Positions 1 to 7,544 of a stretch of DNA of 10,368 bases are shown here, piece by piece. Below the pieces are notes generated by a model that saw only the letters and a list, made by a program, of their open reading frames with translations, had not been told where the DNA came from and did not search any database. A program made the translations under genes and the position numbers. The stretch covers positions 8,804-19,171 of the forward strand of contig CAJTLX010000059.1 of the NCBI GenBank assembly GCA_910577165.1, written 5' to 3'. This stretch comes from an uncultured Lachnospiraceae bacterium (GTDB taxonomy: Bacteria; Bacillota; Clostridia; Lachnospirales; Lachnospiraceae). Within the stretch, counting starts at the first letter, position 1; every line of letters starts with the position of its first letter.

Positions 1-262
1 AGAAAGAGGGTACTGGGAGGACGAATGCGGAACTTTAAAACAGCATGAGTCCGGACAGTGAAAGAAAGAGGGTACTGGGAGGACGAATGCGGAACTTTAA
101 AACAGCATGAGTCCGGACAGTGAAAGAAAGAGGGTACTGGGAGGACGAATGCGGAACTTTAAAACAGCATGAGTCCGGACAGTGCCTGAAGGAATTTGTG
201 AGAGCGAAGCGAACAAAAATTCCTTCAAAGAAAGAGGGTACTGGGAGGACGAATGCGGAACT
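1..262 (+). repeat. 62-bp tandem repeat array in the leader of the HEAT/MoxR operon
   Basis: Copies start at 1, 63 and 125. The first two are identical over 62 bp and the third over its first 60 bp (to 184). After a 42-bp interruption a fourth copy (229-262) is identical for 34 bp, then diverges into the ribosome binding site of the next gene. The array starts at the window edge, so more copies may lie upstream. Each junction can fold as a 48-nt hairpin (43-90, 105-152, and 167-256 in interrupted form; the right half of another is at 12-28). The pairing is GCAT/ATGC, then GA opposite GA, GTCC/GGAC, GGA opposite GGA, CAGT/ACTG, and a 14-nt purine-rich loop. Hairpins are separated by the linker GGAACTTTAAAACA. 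There are no spacers of differing sequence, so it is not a CRISPR array. The repeats are seen directly; a role as leader RNA or protein-binding array is inference. Confidence 0.9.
185..226. repeat. 42-bp hairpin-forming insertion inside the last tandem repeat
   Basis: The insertion splits the third repeat copy between G184 and A227. Its arms 188-197 (GAAGGAATTT) and 217-226 (AAATTCCTTC) are perfect 10-bp complements. The centre carries the AGCGAAGCGA core seen in small dispersed hairpins of clostridial genomes (recalled, not searched). It falls exactly in the apical loop of the 48-nt hairpin predicted for the other junctions, so the outer helices (167-183 with 240-256) can still form. It could be a miniature mobile or palindromic element, or a functional loop extension. 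No flanking target duplication is evident. Confidence 0.7.
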
Positions 263-284
263 ATAAATAAGGAGAACTAAATTT

Positions 285-2192
285 ATGGATATAACACCCA
301 TTTATGATTTGCGTGACCGTCTGCGCACGGCGATGATTGCCGGGACAAGCTTGCTGGCGGAAGATTTCAGATTGAAGAGGGCGGTGGAAGCCATGGCACC
401 GTTAGAAAAGGCAGCTCCCGTGTTTGCAAAGGTGGGAGAGTTCTGCAAAAAATTAATTGCGTCAGGTTCCGGAACGGAGGACAAGGAAGATCTTTTGCTC
501 GATGCGATCACATTGGTGGATGCGGTTTGCTGTACGCAGGGGGCAGTGAGTGTGCCTGGGGAGATGAAATCGCTCTTTGAGGAAGAAAATGCGGGAAATG
601 ACATGGAAAATATTGTAAATTCCAAAAAGAAAATGATTCTTTCCAATGTGCCATATTCGATGCTTCAGCCATTGCGGGAGGCATTGACCACCTCCGGCGG
701 CGGGCGTTATGCGTATGTGACGGACTGCCACAATGTAAGTCCGGAATTATTTAAGGATTATCGTGTTCGCTTAGCGATGGTGCAGGCACTTAATGCATCT
801 TACGCGGAACTGGCGGATGATGTGTGCAGATGGCTGATAGAGGACGGGGAGGATGTACTTCCTCTGTTGGTGCGCGATTTTAACCCTAAGGGCAAGAAGG
901 AAATGGTGCGCAGACTGCGCATTATTGAGAAATGGAGGGGAGCTGCCGCCAATGATTTTTACATAAAACAGCTTGAGACGGCGGAGGGCGAACTGCGCCA
1001 AGATTTGATTTACGCATTGCGGCATGAGCCAAAAAATATAGAACTGTTAATGGATCTTGGCAAAAAGGAGCGCGGAAATACAAAAAAGGTTGCTTATGCT
1101 GCGCTTGCCTGTAACGATAATGAGGAAGTGGAAAAATTCTTTGAGGAAATGTATAAGAAAAAGCCAAAGACCGTGATGGAATATTTGGAGATGAACGCAG
1201 AGAGGAACAAGACATCCTGGGGGGCGCGTCTGGCGGCAAAAGGCTTGGTGGACTGGCTGAATTCAAAACCGGAAAAGACCGGGGACAAAAAGAAAGATGA
1301 ATCGGCGATGATGGAGTGGGAACAGACTGCTTCCCATTTTGTAGACGCGCTCTATGGAAAAAGTGGGGCCGAGGTTCATGATGCACTGCGCTTAGCAGCG
1401 ACAATGAGCGGGAAATATGGTACCTTGCTACAGAAAGAAATTCTTAGATTACTGTGCTACTTACTGATTACGCAGCCGGGAGAAGAAATATTTTCGTTGG
1501 TTGATTCCATATATGAGGGTGAGAATGGGGAAAAGGGAGTGTTACAATATTTTCCGGCTGCTTTTCTCTCCCACGTAATTCGCGAGTGCGGTATGGGGGC
1601 AGAAAATCCGGGCGCGAATTATGTCGATTGGCTTTCCGATCAGCTCTTTGAGAAGACTCCTTGTGTGCCATATCATTTTCTGGCGCAAGCATTTGAATAT
1701 CTCCGCTATCGGGATGGAAAATATACCTTTGAAGAGTCACACTATGATAATGTAATGGAATATTACAATACATATGTGCATCCTGTCAATATAGAAATAA
1801 AAGGAAAATTTTTAGATCTTTTGATCCGCTGCTGCGATCAGGGAATTGACCGGAAACTGGCGTTATTCTTTGATTCATCGGATAAGGAAGTTTGCAGCAA
1901 ACTGGAAGAATATTTTTATAAGAGGGCACTTTCCACCCCATCCGATGAGTATCTGGCACCGCTTAAGCGTTGTGGCTGTACGCGCTGCGAGGGGCTTTTG
2001 GTTCATTTTGTAAAGTCTAGACCGAGAATTTCCATGTGGCAGATTGAGTATTTTGTTCAAAATATGCCGGGGAATGCAGAGGCAAAGATTACAGAGGCTT
2101 CAAGAATTCCAGAACTGGCAAAAACTGGAAAGGCCACCGTGTATAACTGGAATGAAAAACACTATATGGATTGGGTAAACGGACTAGTATAA
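285..2192 (+). CDS. HEAT-like alpha-helical protein, first gene of the MoxR/DUF5682/VWA cluster
   Basis: This is a 635-aa soluble protein with no signal peptide or membrane segment. The start ATG is preceded by AAGGAG at 269-274. The sequence is helix-rich, with repeated amphipathic stretches of about 30-40 residues such as the region rich in E-L-R-Q-D-L and 'EPKNIELLMDLGKKERGNTK', which suggests an alpha-solenoid (HEAT/ARM-like) fold. A lysine-rich segment lies near residues 325-345. A C-x-C-x-x-C cluster (C563, C565, C568) near the C-terminus could bind metal, but no complete zinc-finger pattern is seen. Proteins annotated as HEAT-repeat are known beside MoxR/DUF5682/VWA genes in Firmicutes, and E. 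coli carries the large DUF4132 protein YehI in an equivalent position. A scaffold, substrate-recognition or sensor role is inference. The fold call is moderate; the function is unknown. Confidence 0.65.
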   Translation: MDITPIYDLRDRLRTAMIAGTSLLAEDFRLKRAVEAMAPLEKAAPVFAKVGEFCKKLIASGSGTEDKEDLLLDAITLVDAVCCTQGAVSVPGEMKSLFEEENAGNDMENIVNSKKKMILSNVPYSMLQPLREALTTSGGGRYAYVTDCHNVSPELFKDYRVRLAMVQALNASYAELADDVCRWLIEDGEDVLPLLVRDFNPKGKKEMVRRLRIIEKWRGAAANDFYIKQLETAEGELRQDLIYALRHEPKNIELLMDLGKKERGNTKKVAYAALACNDNEEVEKFFEEMYKKKPKTVMEYLEMNAERNKTSWGARLAAKGLVDWLNSKPEKTGDKKKDESAMMEWEQTASHFVDALYGKSGAEVHDALRLAATMSGKYGTLLQKEILRLLCYLLITQPGEEIFSLVDSIYEGENGEKGVLQYFPAAFLSHVIRECGMGAENPGANYVDWLSDQLFEKTPCVPYHFLAQAFEYLRYRDGKYTFEESHYDNVMEYYNTYVHPVNIEIKGKFLDLLIRCCDQGIDRKLALFFDSSDKEVCSKLEEYFYKRALSTPSDEYLAPLKRCGCTRCEGLLVHFVKSRPRISMWQIEYFVQNMPGNAEAKITEASRIPELAKTGKATVYNWNEKHYMDWVNGLV

Positions 2193-2233
2193 AAGAATAA
2201 GTTAAAATGCTATTTGGGTATTAGTTATATATC

Positions 2234-2262
2234 TGAAAACTATTTCACGCCGAGTATATAAT
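2234..2262 (+). promoter_or_regulatory. candidate sigma-A-type promoter upstream of the MoxR gene
   Basis: The 123-bp gap before the MoxR gene contains a perfect TATAAT at 2257-2262. The hexamer TGAAAA at 2234-2239 lies 17 bp upstream and is only a weak match to TTGACA. A small palindromic run (CCGG, six bases, CCGG at 2269-2282) would sit at or just after the transcription start and could serve as an operator. This would allow the MoxR, DUF5682, kinase and VWA genes to be transcribed apart from the HEAT-like gene. No terminator is obvious in the gap, so read-through is also likely. Confidence 0.4.
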
Positions 2263-2315
2263 AAGATGCCGGGAAATTCCGGAAATAAATTTAGATTAAG
2301 AAAGAGGTAAGTCTG

Positions 2316-3401
2316 ATGAAACAGGAAATTTTGAGATTGCCAGCGGAGCAATTATTTCAGAAGGAGATTGACGCGCTGATTGCGGCGGAGAAAGACCCGG
2401 TGCCGACGGGCTGGAAAATGTCGCCGCGCTCGGTGCGCACCTATATCTGTGGCGGCAAGGTGGGGCGCACCCAGATCACGCCAAAATATATTGGACATGA
2501 GCGTTTGGTAGAGATTGCGATCTCAACACTGGTCACGGATCGCGCATTGCTTTTGATCGGGGAGCCGGGTACAGCAAAGAGCTGGCTTTCTGAGCATCTC
2601 TGCGCGGCGATCAACGGGGATTCCACCAAGGTGATTCAGGGGACGGCGGGAACCACCGAGGAGCAGCTTCGCTATTCCTGGAATTATGCGATGCTCCTAG
2701 CGCAGGGACCTTCCGAGGCGGCGATGTTAAAAAGTCCGGTCTTTACCGCGATGGAAACCGGGACGATCGCCAGGATGGAGGAGATCTCCCGCTGTGCTTC
2801 CGAGGTGCAGGACGCGCTGATCTCCATTTTGTCGGAGAAGCGGATTTCCGTGCCGGAATTAAATACGGAGATTGCGGCGAAAAAGGGATTTTCTGTGATT
2901 GCAACCGCAAACACCAGAGATAAGGGTGTAAATGAAATGTCGGCGGCATTAAAGCGGCGTTTTAATATTGTGGTGTTGCCCGCTCCGGCGGATCTGGAGT
3001 CGGAGATGGAGATTGTGCGCACAAGAGTGGCACAGCTTGCTTCGGGGCTTGATCTAAATTCCGCGCTGCCGGAGGATGAGACGGTGGAGAAGGTATGTCG
3101 GATTTTCCGCGAGTTAAGGTGCGGGGAAACTATTGATCGCAGCCAGAAAGTAAAGGGGACAAGCGGTGTACTCTCGACTGCGGAGGCGATCTCACTTTTG
3201 TGTAACAGCATGGCACTTGCGGGAAGTTTTGGCGATGGGAAAATCAGCGATGAGGATTTGGCGGCTGCCTTGCAGGGGGCAATTATCAAGGATGAGGATA
3301 AGGATGCGGTCGCATGGAAGGAATATTTAGAGCATATAATGAAAAAGCGCGGTTTGAAATGGGGCGGACTGTATAAGGCGTGCAGTGATTTGATGAGATA
3401 G
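2316..3401 (+). CDS. MoxR-type AAA+ ATPase (YehL-like)
   Basis: This 361-aa cytoplasmic ATPase is nearly the size of E. coli YehL. The start ATG follows GAAAGAGGTAAG. Walker A is G-E-P-G-T-A-K-S at residues 82-89. The Walker B region is I-A-R-M-E-E at 151-156, where the first acidic residue expected in the hhhhDE pattern is E155 rather than D. Sensor 1 is N199 in the 'IATANTRDKG' stretch. The K-R-R-F segment at 213-216 provides the arginine-finger candidates. The 'EVQDALISILSEKR' segment after Walker B is typical of the MoxR/YehL clade. MoxR ATPases form hexameric rings that remodel proteins, usually with a VWA partner. The downstream DUF5682 gene starts 19 bp after the stop and the VWA gene follows, so these are the likely partners. 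The family call is firm; the substrate is unknown. Confidence 0.93.
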   Translation: MKQEILRLPAEQLFQKEIDALIAAEKDPVPTGWKMSPRSVRTYICGGKVGRTQITPKYIGHERLVEIAISTLVTDRALLLIGEPGTAKSWLSEHLCAAINGDSTKVIQGTAGTTEEQLRYSWNYAMLLAQGPSEAAMLKSPVFTAMETGTIARMEEISRCASEVQDALISILSEKRISVPELNTEIAAKKGFSVIATANTRDKGVNEMSAALKRRFNIVVLPAPADLESEMEIVRTRVAQLASGLDLNSALPEDETVEKVCRIFRELRCGETIDRSQKVKGTSGVLSTAEAISLLCNSMALAGSFGDGKISDEDLAAALQGAIIKDEDKDAVAWKEYLEHIMKKRGLKWGGLYKACSDLMR

Positions 3402-3420
3402 AGGAAAATATGGAGGAAAT

Positions 3421-5694
3421 ATGAAACATCCGTATATTTTTGGCATTCGACATCTCTCCCCTGCCGGCGCGTGGCATCTGAAAAATTTTTTGTCGGAGAA
3501 GAATCCTAAGCTTGTGCTGGTGGAAGGTCCCTGTGATTTTGATGATATGCTTATCAATCTGTCCGATGATGCAGTGCAGCCACCGATCGCAGTACTCGCC
3601 TATACAAAGGACGCGCCGGTGCGGACGATCCTGTATCCGTTTGCGGAGTATTCCCCGGAGTACCAGGCGATTCTCTGGTGCAAGGAGAATAAGAGAGAGT
3701 GCCGTTTTATCGATCTGCCGTCGGAGGTCTTTTTGGCGTGGCCAGAACACGCGCCAGGCGGAAGGGCGGCGGATAATGGCGAGGAAAAAAGCATGAGTGT
3801 CTACGAACGGTTAGATAAGCAGGCGGGCGAGGATGGGCATGAAACGTTCTGGGAGCGCGTAATGGAGCATACGGGCGATACTGAAGGGTATCACCGGGGT
3901 GCGGAGATTTTTGGAAGAGAACTTAGAAAATTGGAGGAAGGAGCGGATCGGGATGACTACCCGGAAATCCTGGCGCGCGAAGCATTTATGCGCAGGAAAA
4001 TCGAGGAGGCGATCGCGGCGGGAACTTCACCGGAGGATATTGTTGTAGTGACAGGTTCCTACCATGTGGCGGGGCTTTTGAACGAGGAAGCGAGTGCGAT
4101 GACGGATATGGAATTATCTGTTCTGCCGCACCTTGAGGCAAATCATACGTTAATGCCGTACTCCTATTACCGTCTTTCCACACGCGCGGGCTACGGGGCG
4201 GGCAACAAAGCTCCCGCCTACTATTCACTTTTGTGGGAGAGCTTTTTGCGGGGCGATCTTTCCTACACCGCGCGCTGTTATTTGAGTCGGATTGCGGGTT
4301 TTCAGAGAGCGCACGGAAATCCGGTTTCGTCGGCGCAGGTCATTGAGGCGGTACAGCTTGCGGCGGCACTTGCCAAGCTTCGCGGGGAGAGTTCAATCCC
4401 CGCCCTGCGCGATCTGCGGGATGCGGCGATTACTTGTCTTGGAGGGGGAAGTGTTTCTGAGCTGACCCTTGCAACGGCGGATACGGAGATTGGCACAGCG
4501 ATCGGCTATCTGCCGGATGGGATGAGCCGCACCAGTATTCAGGAGGACTTCTACCGGAAATTAAAGGAGTTGAAACTGGAGAAATATCGCAGTATTACCC
4601 AGCAGGAACTATCCCTTGATCTGCGCGAAAACCGCAAAGTTTCCACACAGAAAGCGGCGTTTCTTGATTTGCACCGATCCTTTTTCCTGCACAGACTGAG
4701 AGTTTTAGGGGTTAGTTTTGCCTCTCAAAATGCCACGGGACAGGATAATGCGACCTGGGCGGAACACTGGAGTGTGCGCTGGAGTCCGGAGGCGGAAATT
4801 GAACTTGTGGAGGCGGCATTAAAGGGGGATACCATCGCGCAGGCAGCATCATTCTGCATGAAGGAGCGCGTTGAACAGGCACCAAATATGGGGGTGGCGG
4901 CGCAGGTAATTGAGGATGCGTTTGACTGCGGAATGCCGGAGGCGGCGGCCTATGCGACTGCGGCACTTCAGGCAATGGCGGTGGATGCGGCTTCGGTTAT
5001 CGATCTCTCCAATGTTGCGGGGAGTCTTTCGGTTATCTTGCAGTACGGGGATATCAGACAGCTCGATTCCACTCCGCTGATCCCGATTTTGCAGCAGATC
5101 TTTTTCCGCGCCTGCCTGATTTTGCCCGGGGAATGCGTCTGTGATGATGAGGCATCAAAGGCGATGGCGGCAGCGATCGAACGTTTAAATGGAGTTGCGT
5201 TAGCGCATGATTTTCTTGATGGAAAAGCCTGGGAGGATGCATTAAAAGAGGTGGCAGAGCGGGATGATTTAAATACAAAGCTTTCCGGTTATGCAATGGC
5301 AATCCGGCTGGAGCGCAGTCTTGCGGACGGCGAGGCACTGCGCCTTGAAGTACGCCGCAGACTTTCAAGAGGGGTTCCTGCGGAACTTGGTGCGGGATGG
5401 TTTGAGGGGCTTGCGATGAAAAACCGCTACGCGCTGATTGCAAGGCTTTCGCTCTGGGAGAGTCTTGACGAGTACTTAGAGACTCTCGACGACGAGGAAT
5501 TTAAGCGCGCGCTGGTTTTCCTGCGCCGTGCATTTGCAGATTTCTCAGCGATGGAGAAGGATTCCATTGCAGAGAATTTGGGCGAGATCTGGGGGTACAA
5601 TGGACAGGAAGTCAGCGAGGTCTTAAATGCAGAGCTGAATGTGGAGGAGAAAGAACTGGTCGAGAGTTTGGACGAGTTTGATTTTGATTTTTAA
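3421..5694 (+). CDS. DUF5682 family protein (YehM-like, TIKI/TraB-type motifs)
   Basis: This 757-aa protein is close in length to E. coli YehM and has no signal peptide. The ATG follows GGAGGAAAT directly. The N-terminal domain (about residues 1-230) carries three conserved motifs: G-I-R-H-L-S-P-A-G at 8-16, V-L-V-E-G-P at 32-37, and V-T-G-S-Y-H-V-A-G-L ending near 219 with H215. This pattern of an early His, a strand-borne Glu and a late G-x-x-H fits the TIKI/TraB/EreA/ChaN superfamily, whose members include metal-dependent hydrolases. The rest is mainly alpha-helical and alanine- and glutamate-rich, and it ends in an acidic tail (FDEFDFDF-like). It sits between the MoxR ATPase and the kinase/VWA genes with tight spacing. 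By analogy it could be the enzymatic or effector subunit controlled by the ATPase. The DUF assignment is confident, the hydrolase activity is inference, and no substrate is known. Confidence 0.88.
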   Translation: MKHPYIFGIRHLSPAGAWHLKNFLSEKNPKLVLVEGPCDFDDMLINLSDDAVQPPIAVLAYTKDAPVRTILYPFAEYSPEYQAILWCKENKRECRFIDLPSEVFLAWPEHAPGGRAADNGEEKSMSVYERLDKQAGEDGHETFWERVMEHTGDTEGYHRGAEIFGRELRKLEEGADRDDYPEILAREAFMRRKIEEAIAAGTSPEDIVVVTGSYHVAGLLNEEASAMTDMELSVLPHLEANHTLMPYSYYRLSTRAGYGAGNKAPAYYSLLWESFLRGDLSYTARCYLSRIAGFQRAHGNPVSSAQVIEAVQLAAALAKLRGESSIPALRDLRDAAITCLGGGSVSELTLATADTEIGTAIGYLPDGMSRTSIQEDFYRKLKELKLEKYRSITQQELSLDLRENRKVSTQKAAFLDLHRSFFLHRLRVLGVSFASQNATGQDNATWAEHWSVRWSPEAEIELVEAALKGDTIAQAASFCMKERVEQAPNMGVAAQVIEDAFDCGMPEAAAYATAALQAMAVDAASVIDLSNVAGSLSVILQYGDIRQLDSTPLIPILQQIFFRACLILPGECVCDDEASKAMAAAIERLNGVALAHDFLDGKAWEDALKEVAERDDLNTKLSGYAMAIRLERSLADGEALRLEVRRRLSRGVPAELGAGWFEGLAMKNRYALIARLSLWESLDEYLETLDDEEFKRALVFLRRAFADFSAMEKDSIAENLGEIWGYNGQEVSEVLNAELNVEEKELVESLDEFDFDF

Positions 5695-5704
5695 TGGGAG
5701 ATTT

Positions 5705-6328
5705 ATGAAAACCGGAATTTTAATATGCGGTTTAAACGGCGTTGGAAAAAGTACATTTGGGAAAGTGCTTGCGGAAAAATTAAATTTTCATTTTATTGAC
5801 AATGAGGATTTATATTTTCCAAAAACGGATCCGAATTATATGTATGCCTTCCCGCGTTCCCGCGAGGAAGTAGAAGGGCTTCTAAATCGTGAGATAGAAA
5901 TGCATAAAAATTTTGTTTTTGCCTCGGTAAAGGGCGATTATAAGATAGTGGAGGAAGGTCTGATGGCGAAAGCGGGGAAATTTTTGGAAAACTCCCCGCT
6001 TTCCGCTGAAGGCTATTTAGATGGGGAGGCAATAAAATGGTATGTTATTTTGATCGAGATTCCCAGAAATATTCGCCTTCTTCGGGTGAGAAACCGCTCG
6101 TTTAAAAAATTTGGCGATCGGATAAGCCTGGGCGGGGATTTGTGGGAGAAGGAGGAGCGTTTTTTAAATTTTGTGGAGTCGAGATCCGAGGACACTGTAA
6201 AAAAATGGGTGCGAACGGTGGGATGTTCTGTGATTCGTCTGGACGGAATGAGATCGGTGGAGGAAAATCTTGATTTTTGCTTAAAAAAGCTTAGTACGGA
6301 GGTTTACTATGGAGAGTCAAACAAATAA
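5705..6328 (+). CDS. small P-loop kinase-like NTPase embedded in the MoxR/VWA operon
   Basis: This is a 207-aa protein. The chosen ATG at 5705 has GGGAG at 5696-5700 just upstream and lies 10 bp after the DUF5682 stop. The reading frame stays open upstream to 5639, but that part overlaps DUF5682 and lacks a ribosome binding site. Walker A is G-L-N-G-V-G-K-S at residues 9-16. An acidic 'IDNEDLYF' stretch follows after the second strand, as in nucleotide and small-molecule kinases of the shikimate kinase/AAA_33 type. The basic segment 'RVRNRSFKKFGDR' near residue 125-140 could be a lid. The last 20 nt overlap the VWA start, which suggests translational coupling. No specific substrate can be named. 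It could phosphorylate a nucleotide or metabolite handled by the system, or simply be a passenger gene. Confidence 0.75.
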   Translation: MKTGILICGLNGVGKSTFGKVLAEKLNFHFIDNEDLYFPKTDPNYMYAFPRSREEVEGLLNREIEMHKNFVFASVKGDYKIVEEGLMAKAGKFLENSPLSAEGYLDGEAIKWYVILIEIPRNIRLLRVRNRSFKKFGDRISLGGDLWEKEERFLNFVESRSEDTVKKWVRTVGCSVIRLDGMRSVEENLDFCLKKLSTEVYYGESNK

Positions 6329-7517
6329 AGATATGGAACAATCGATGACAAGATGGAGGCTGATCTTAGGTCAGGACAGCAACGATCGCTTTGGAAAGAT
6401 GGGGAGCGGGGGACTTAGCAGTGAGATGGACATGATGGATCAGGCACTTGCCGCCATCTACAATTTAAATTCGCCGGGGAGTTTCGGTTCTGGCGGTGCG
6501 GGGGGAGGAGCCGGAAGAGGACCGTCAAATCCACAGATTACAAGGTGGCTTGGCGATGTGAGAAGCCTTTTTGACCCGGAACTGGTAAAAATTATTCAGG
6601 GTGACGCGATGACGCGATGCGGCTTAAAACAGCTGATTTTTGAGCCGGAACTTTTGGAAAATCTGGAGCCGGACGTAAATCTTGCCTCGACCATTCTGAT
6701 GTTAAAAGATCAGATTCCGAAGCGTTCCAAGGAGAGTGTGCGCGAATTTATCAAAAAGATCGTCGAGGAGATCAACCGCCTGCTTGAGCAGGATATCCGC
6801 CGCGCGGTAACGGCTGCGGTCAACAAGCGCAAGCACTCCCCGATCCCCTCGGCGGCAGCACTTGATTATAAAACCACAATTTCCAGAAATTTAAAGCATT
6901 ATAATCAAGAATTGAAAACAATTGTGCCGGAGCATTTTTATTTCTTTGACCGCACAAGTACGACGGCGGCAAATAAATGGAATGTGATCCTGGATATTGA
7001 CCAGAGCGGTTCAATGGGCGAGTCTGTGATTTACTCATCGATTATCAGCTGTATTCTTGCGAGTATGTCAAGTATTTCTACAAGGATTGTAGCATTTGAC
7101 ACGAATATTGTCGATCTGACAGAAAAGAGCGATGATCCGGTGGATCTGCTTTTTGGATTCCAGCTTGGTGGCGGAACAAATATTGATCAGTCGGTAGCAT
7201 ACTGTGAGAAATTTATTGAAAATCCGAAAAAGACTTTATTCTTTTTGATTACTGACCTGGAAGAGGGAGGAAACCGCGCCGCGCTTTTGCGCCGCCTTGG
7301 GGAATTGAAGGAAGCTGGCGTTACTCTGGTGTGTCTGCTCGCGCTTGCGGAGAGCGGGAGACCTTACTATGATACGCAGATGGCACAGAGGGTTGCGGCA
7401 CTAAAAATTCCTTGTTTTGCGTGCAGCCCGCAGATGCTGCCACAGCTTTTGGAGCGCGCGCTAAAGGGTCAGGATCTGGATCAGTTTGTGAAGGAGTTTG
7501 AGAAAAAGAAGAAGTGA
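6309..7517 (+). CDS. von Willebrand factor A domain protein (YehP-like MoxR partner)
   Basis: This is a 402-aa cytoplasmic protein. The ATG is preceded by ACGGAGG and overlaps the end of the kinase gene by 20 nt. The N-terminal 55 residues are followed by a glycine-rich linker (about 56-72), then a helical region and a C-terminal VWA domain from about residue 225. The MIDAS metal site is complete: D231-x-S233-x-S235 in the 'DIDQSGSMG' stretch, T290 in G-G-G-T-N, and D316 in I-T-D-L-E. It ends in a lysine-rich tail. The VWA domain probably binds a divalent ion and docks ligand or substrate proteins onto the MoxR ring, as in known MoxR-VWA pairs. E. coli YehP is of similar length and context. 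The family call is firm; the exact partner is inferred from gene order. Confidence 0.92.
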   Translation: MESQTNKDMEQSMTRWRLILGQDSNDRFGKMGSGGLSSEMDMMDQALAAIYNLNSPGSFGSGGAGGGAGRGPSNPQITRWLGDVRSLFDPELVKIIQGDAMTRCGLKQLIFEPELLENLEPDVNLASTILMLKDQIPKRSKESVREFIKKIVEEINRLLEQDIRRAVTAAVNKRKHSPIPSAAALDYKTTISRNLKHYNQELKTIVPEHFYFFDRTSTTAANKWNVILDIDQSGSMGESVIYSSIISCILASMSSISTRIVAFDTNIVDLTEKSDDPVDLLFGFQLGGGTNIDQSVAYCEKFIENPKKTLFFLITDLEEGGNRAALLRRLGELKEAGVTLVCLLALAESGRPYYDTQMAQRVAALKIPCFACSPQMLPQLLERALKGQDLDQFVKEFEKKKK

Positions 7518-7544
7518 GGGGATTAGTATGTGGGGGAGGGGGTT

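Noticed and set aside
43..90. Hammerhead-ribozyme-like core (TGA-GUCC ... GGAC-GAA)
   Set aside because: The stem II side matches a hammerhead, but the essential CUGAUGA is AGCAUGA here, GAAA is GAAU, and the cleavage-site arrangement is absent; the flanking bases simply extend a helix.
1..262. CRISPR array
   Set aside because: Repeats are contiguous 62-bp units without variable spacers, and no cas gene is present.
603..620. 18-bp identity with 7662-7679 (both encode M-E-N-I-V-N)
   Set aside because: Short, AT-rich and in unrelated genes; flanks do not match, so coincidence is likely.
3410..3424. Four-codon upstream reading frame overlapping the DUF5682 start
   Set aside because: It is formed by the ribosome binding site sequence and has no ribosome binding site of its own at good spacing; probably incidental.
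5639..5704. Upstream extension of the kinase reading frame
   Set aside because: It overlaps the DUF5682 gene and has no ribosome binding site; ATG 5705 has GGGAG at the right distance and places the P-loop near the N-terminus as expected.
7530..7544. GTG start for the lipoprotein
   Set aside because: It would add MGEGV encoded by the Shine-Dalgarno sequence itself; ATG 7545 gives a normal signal peptide.
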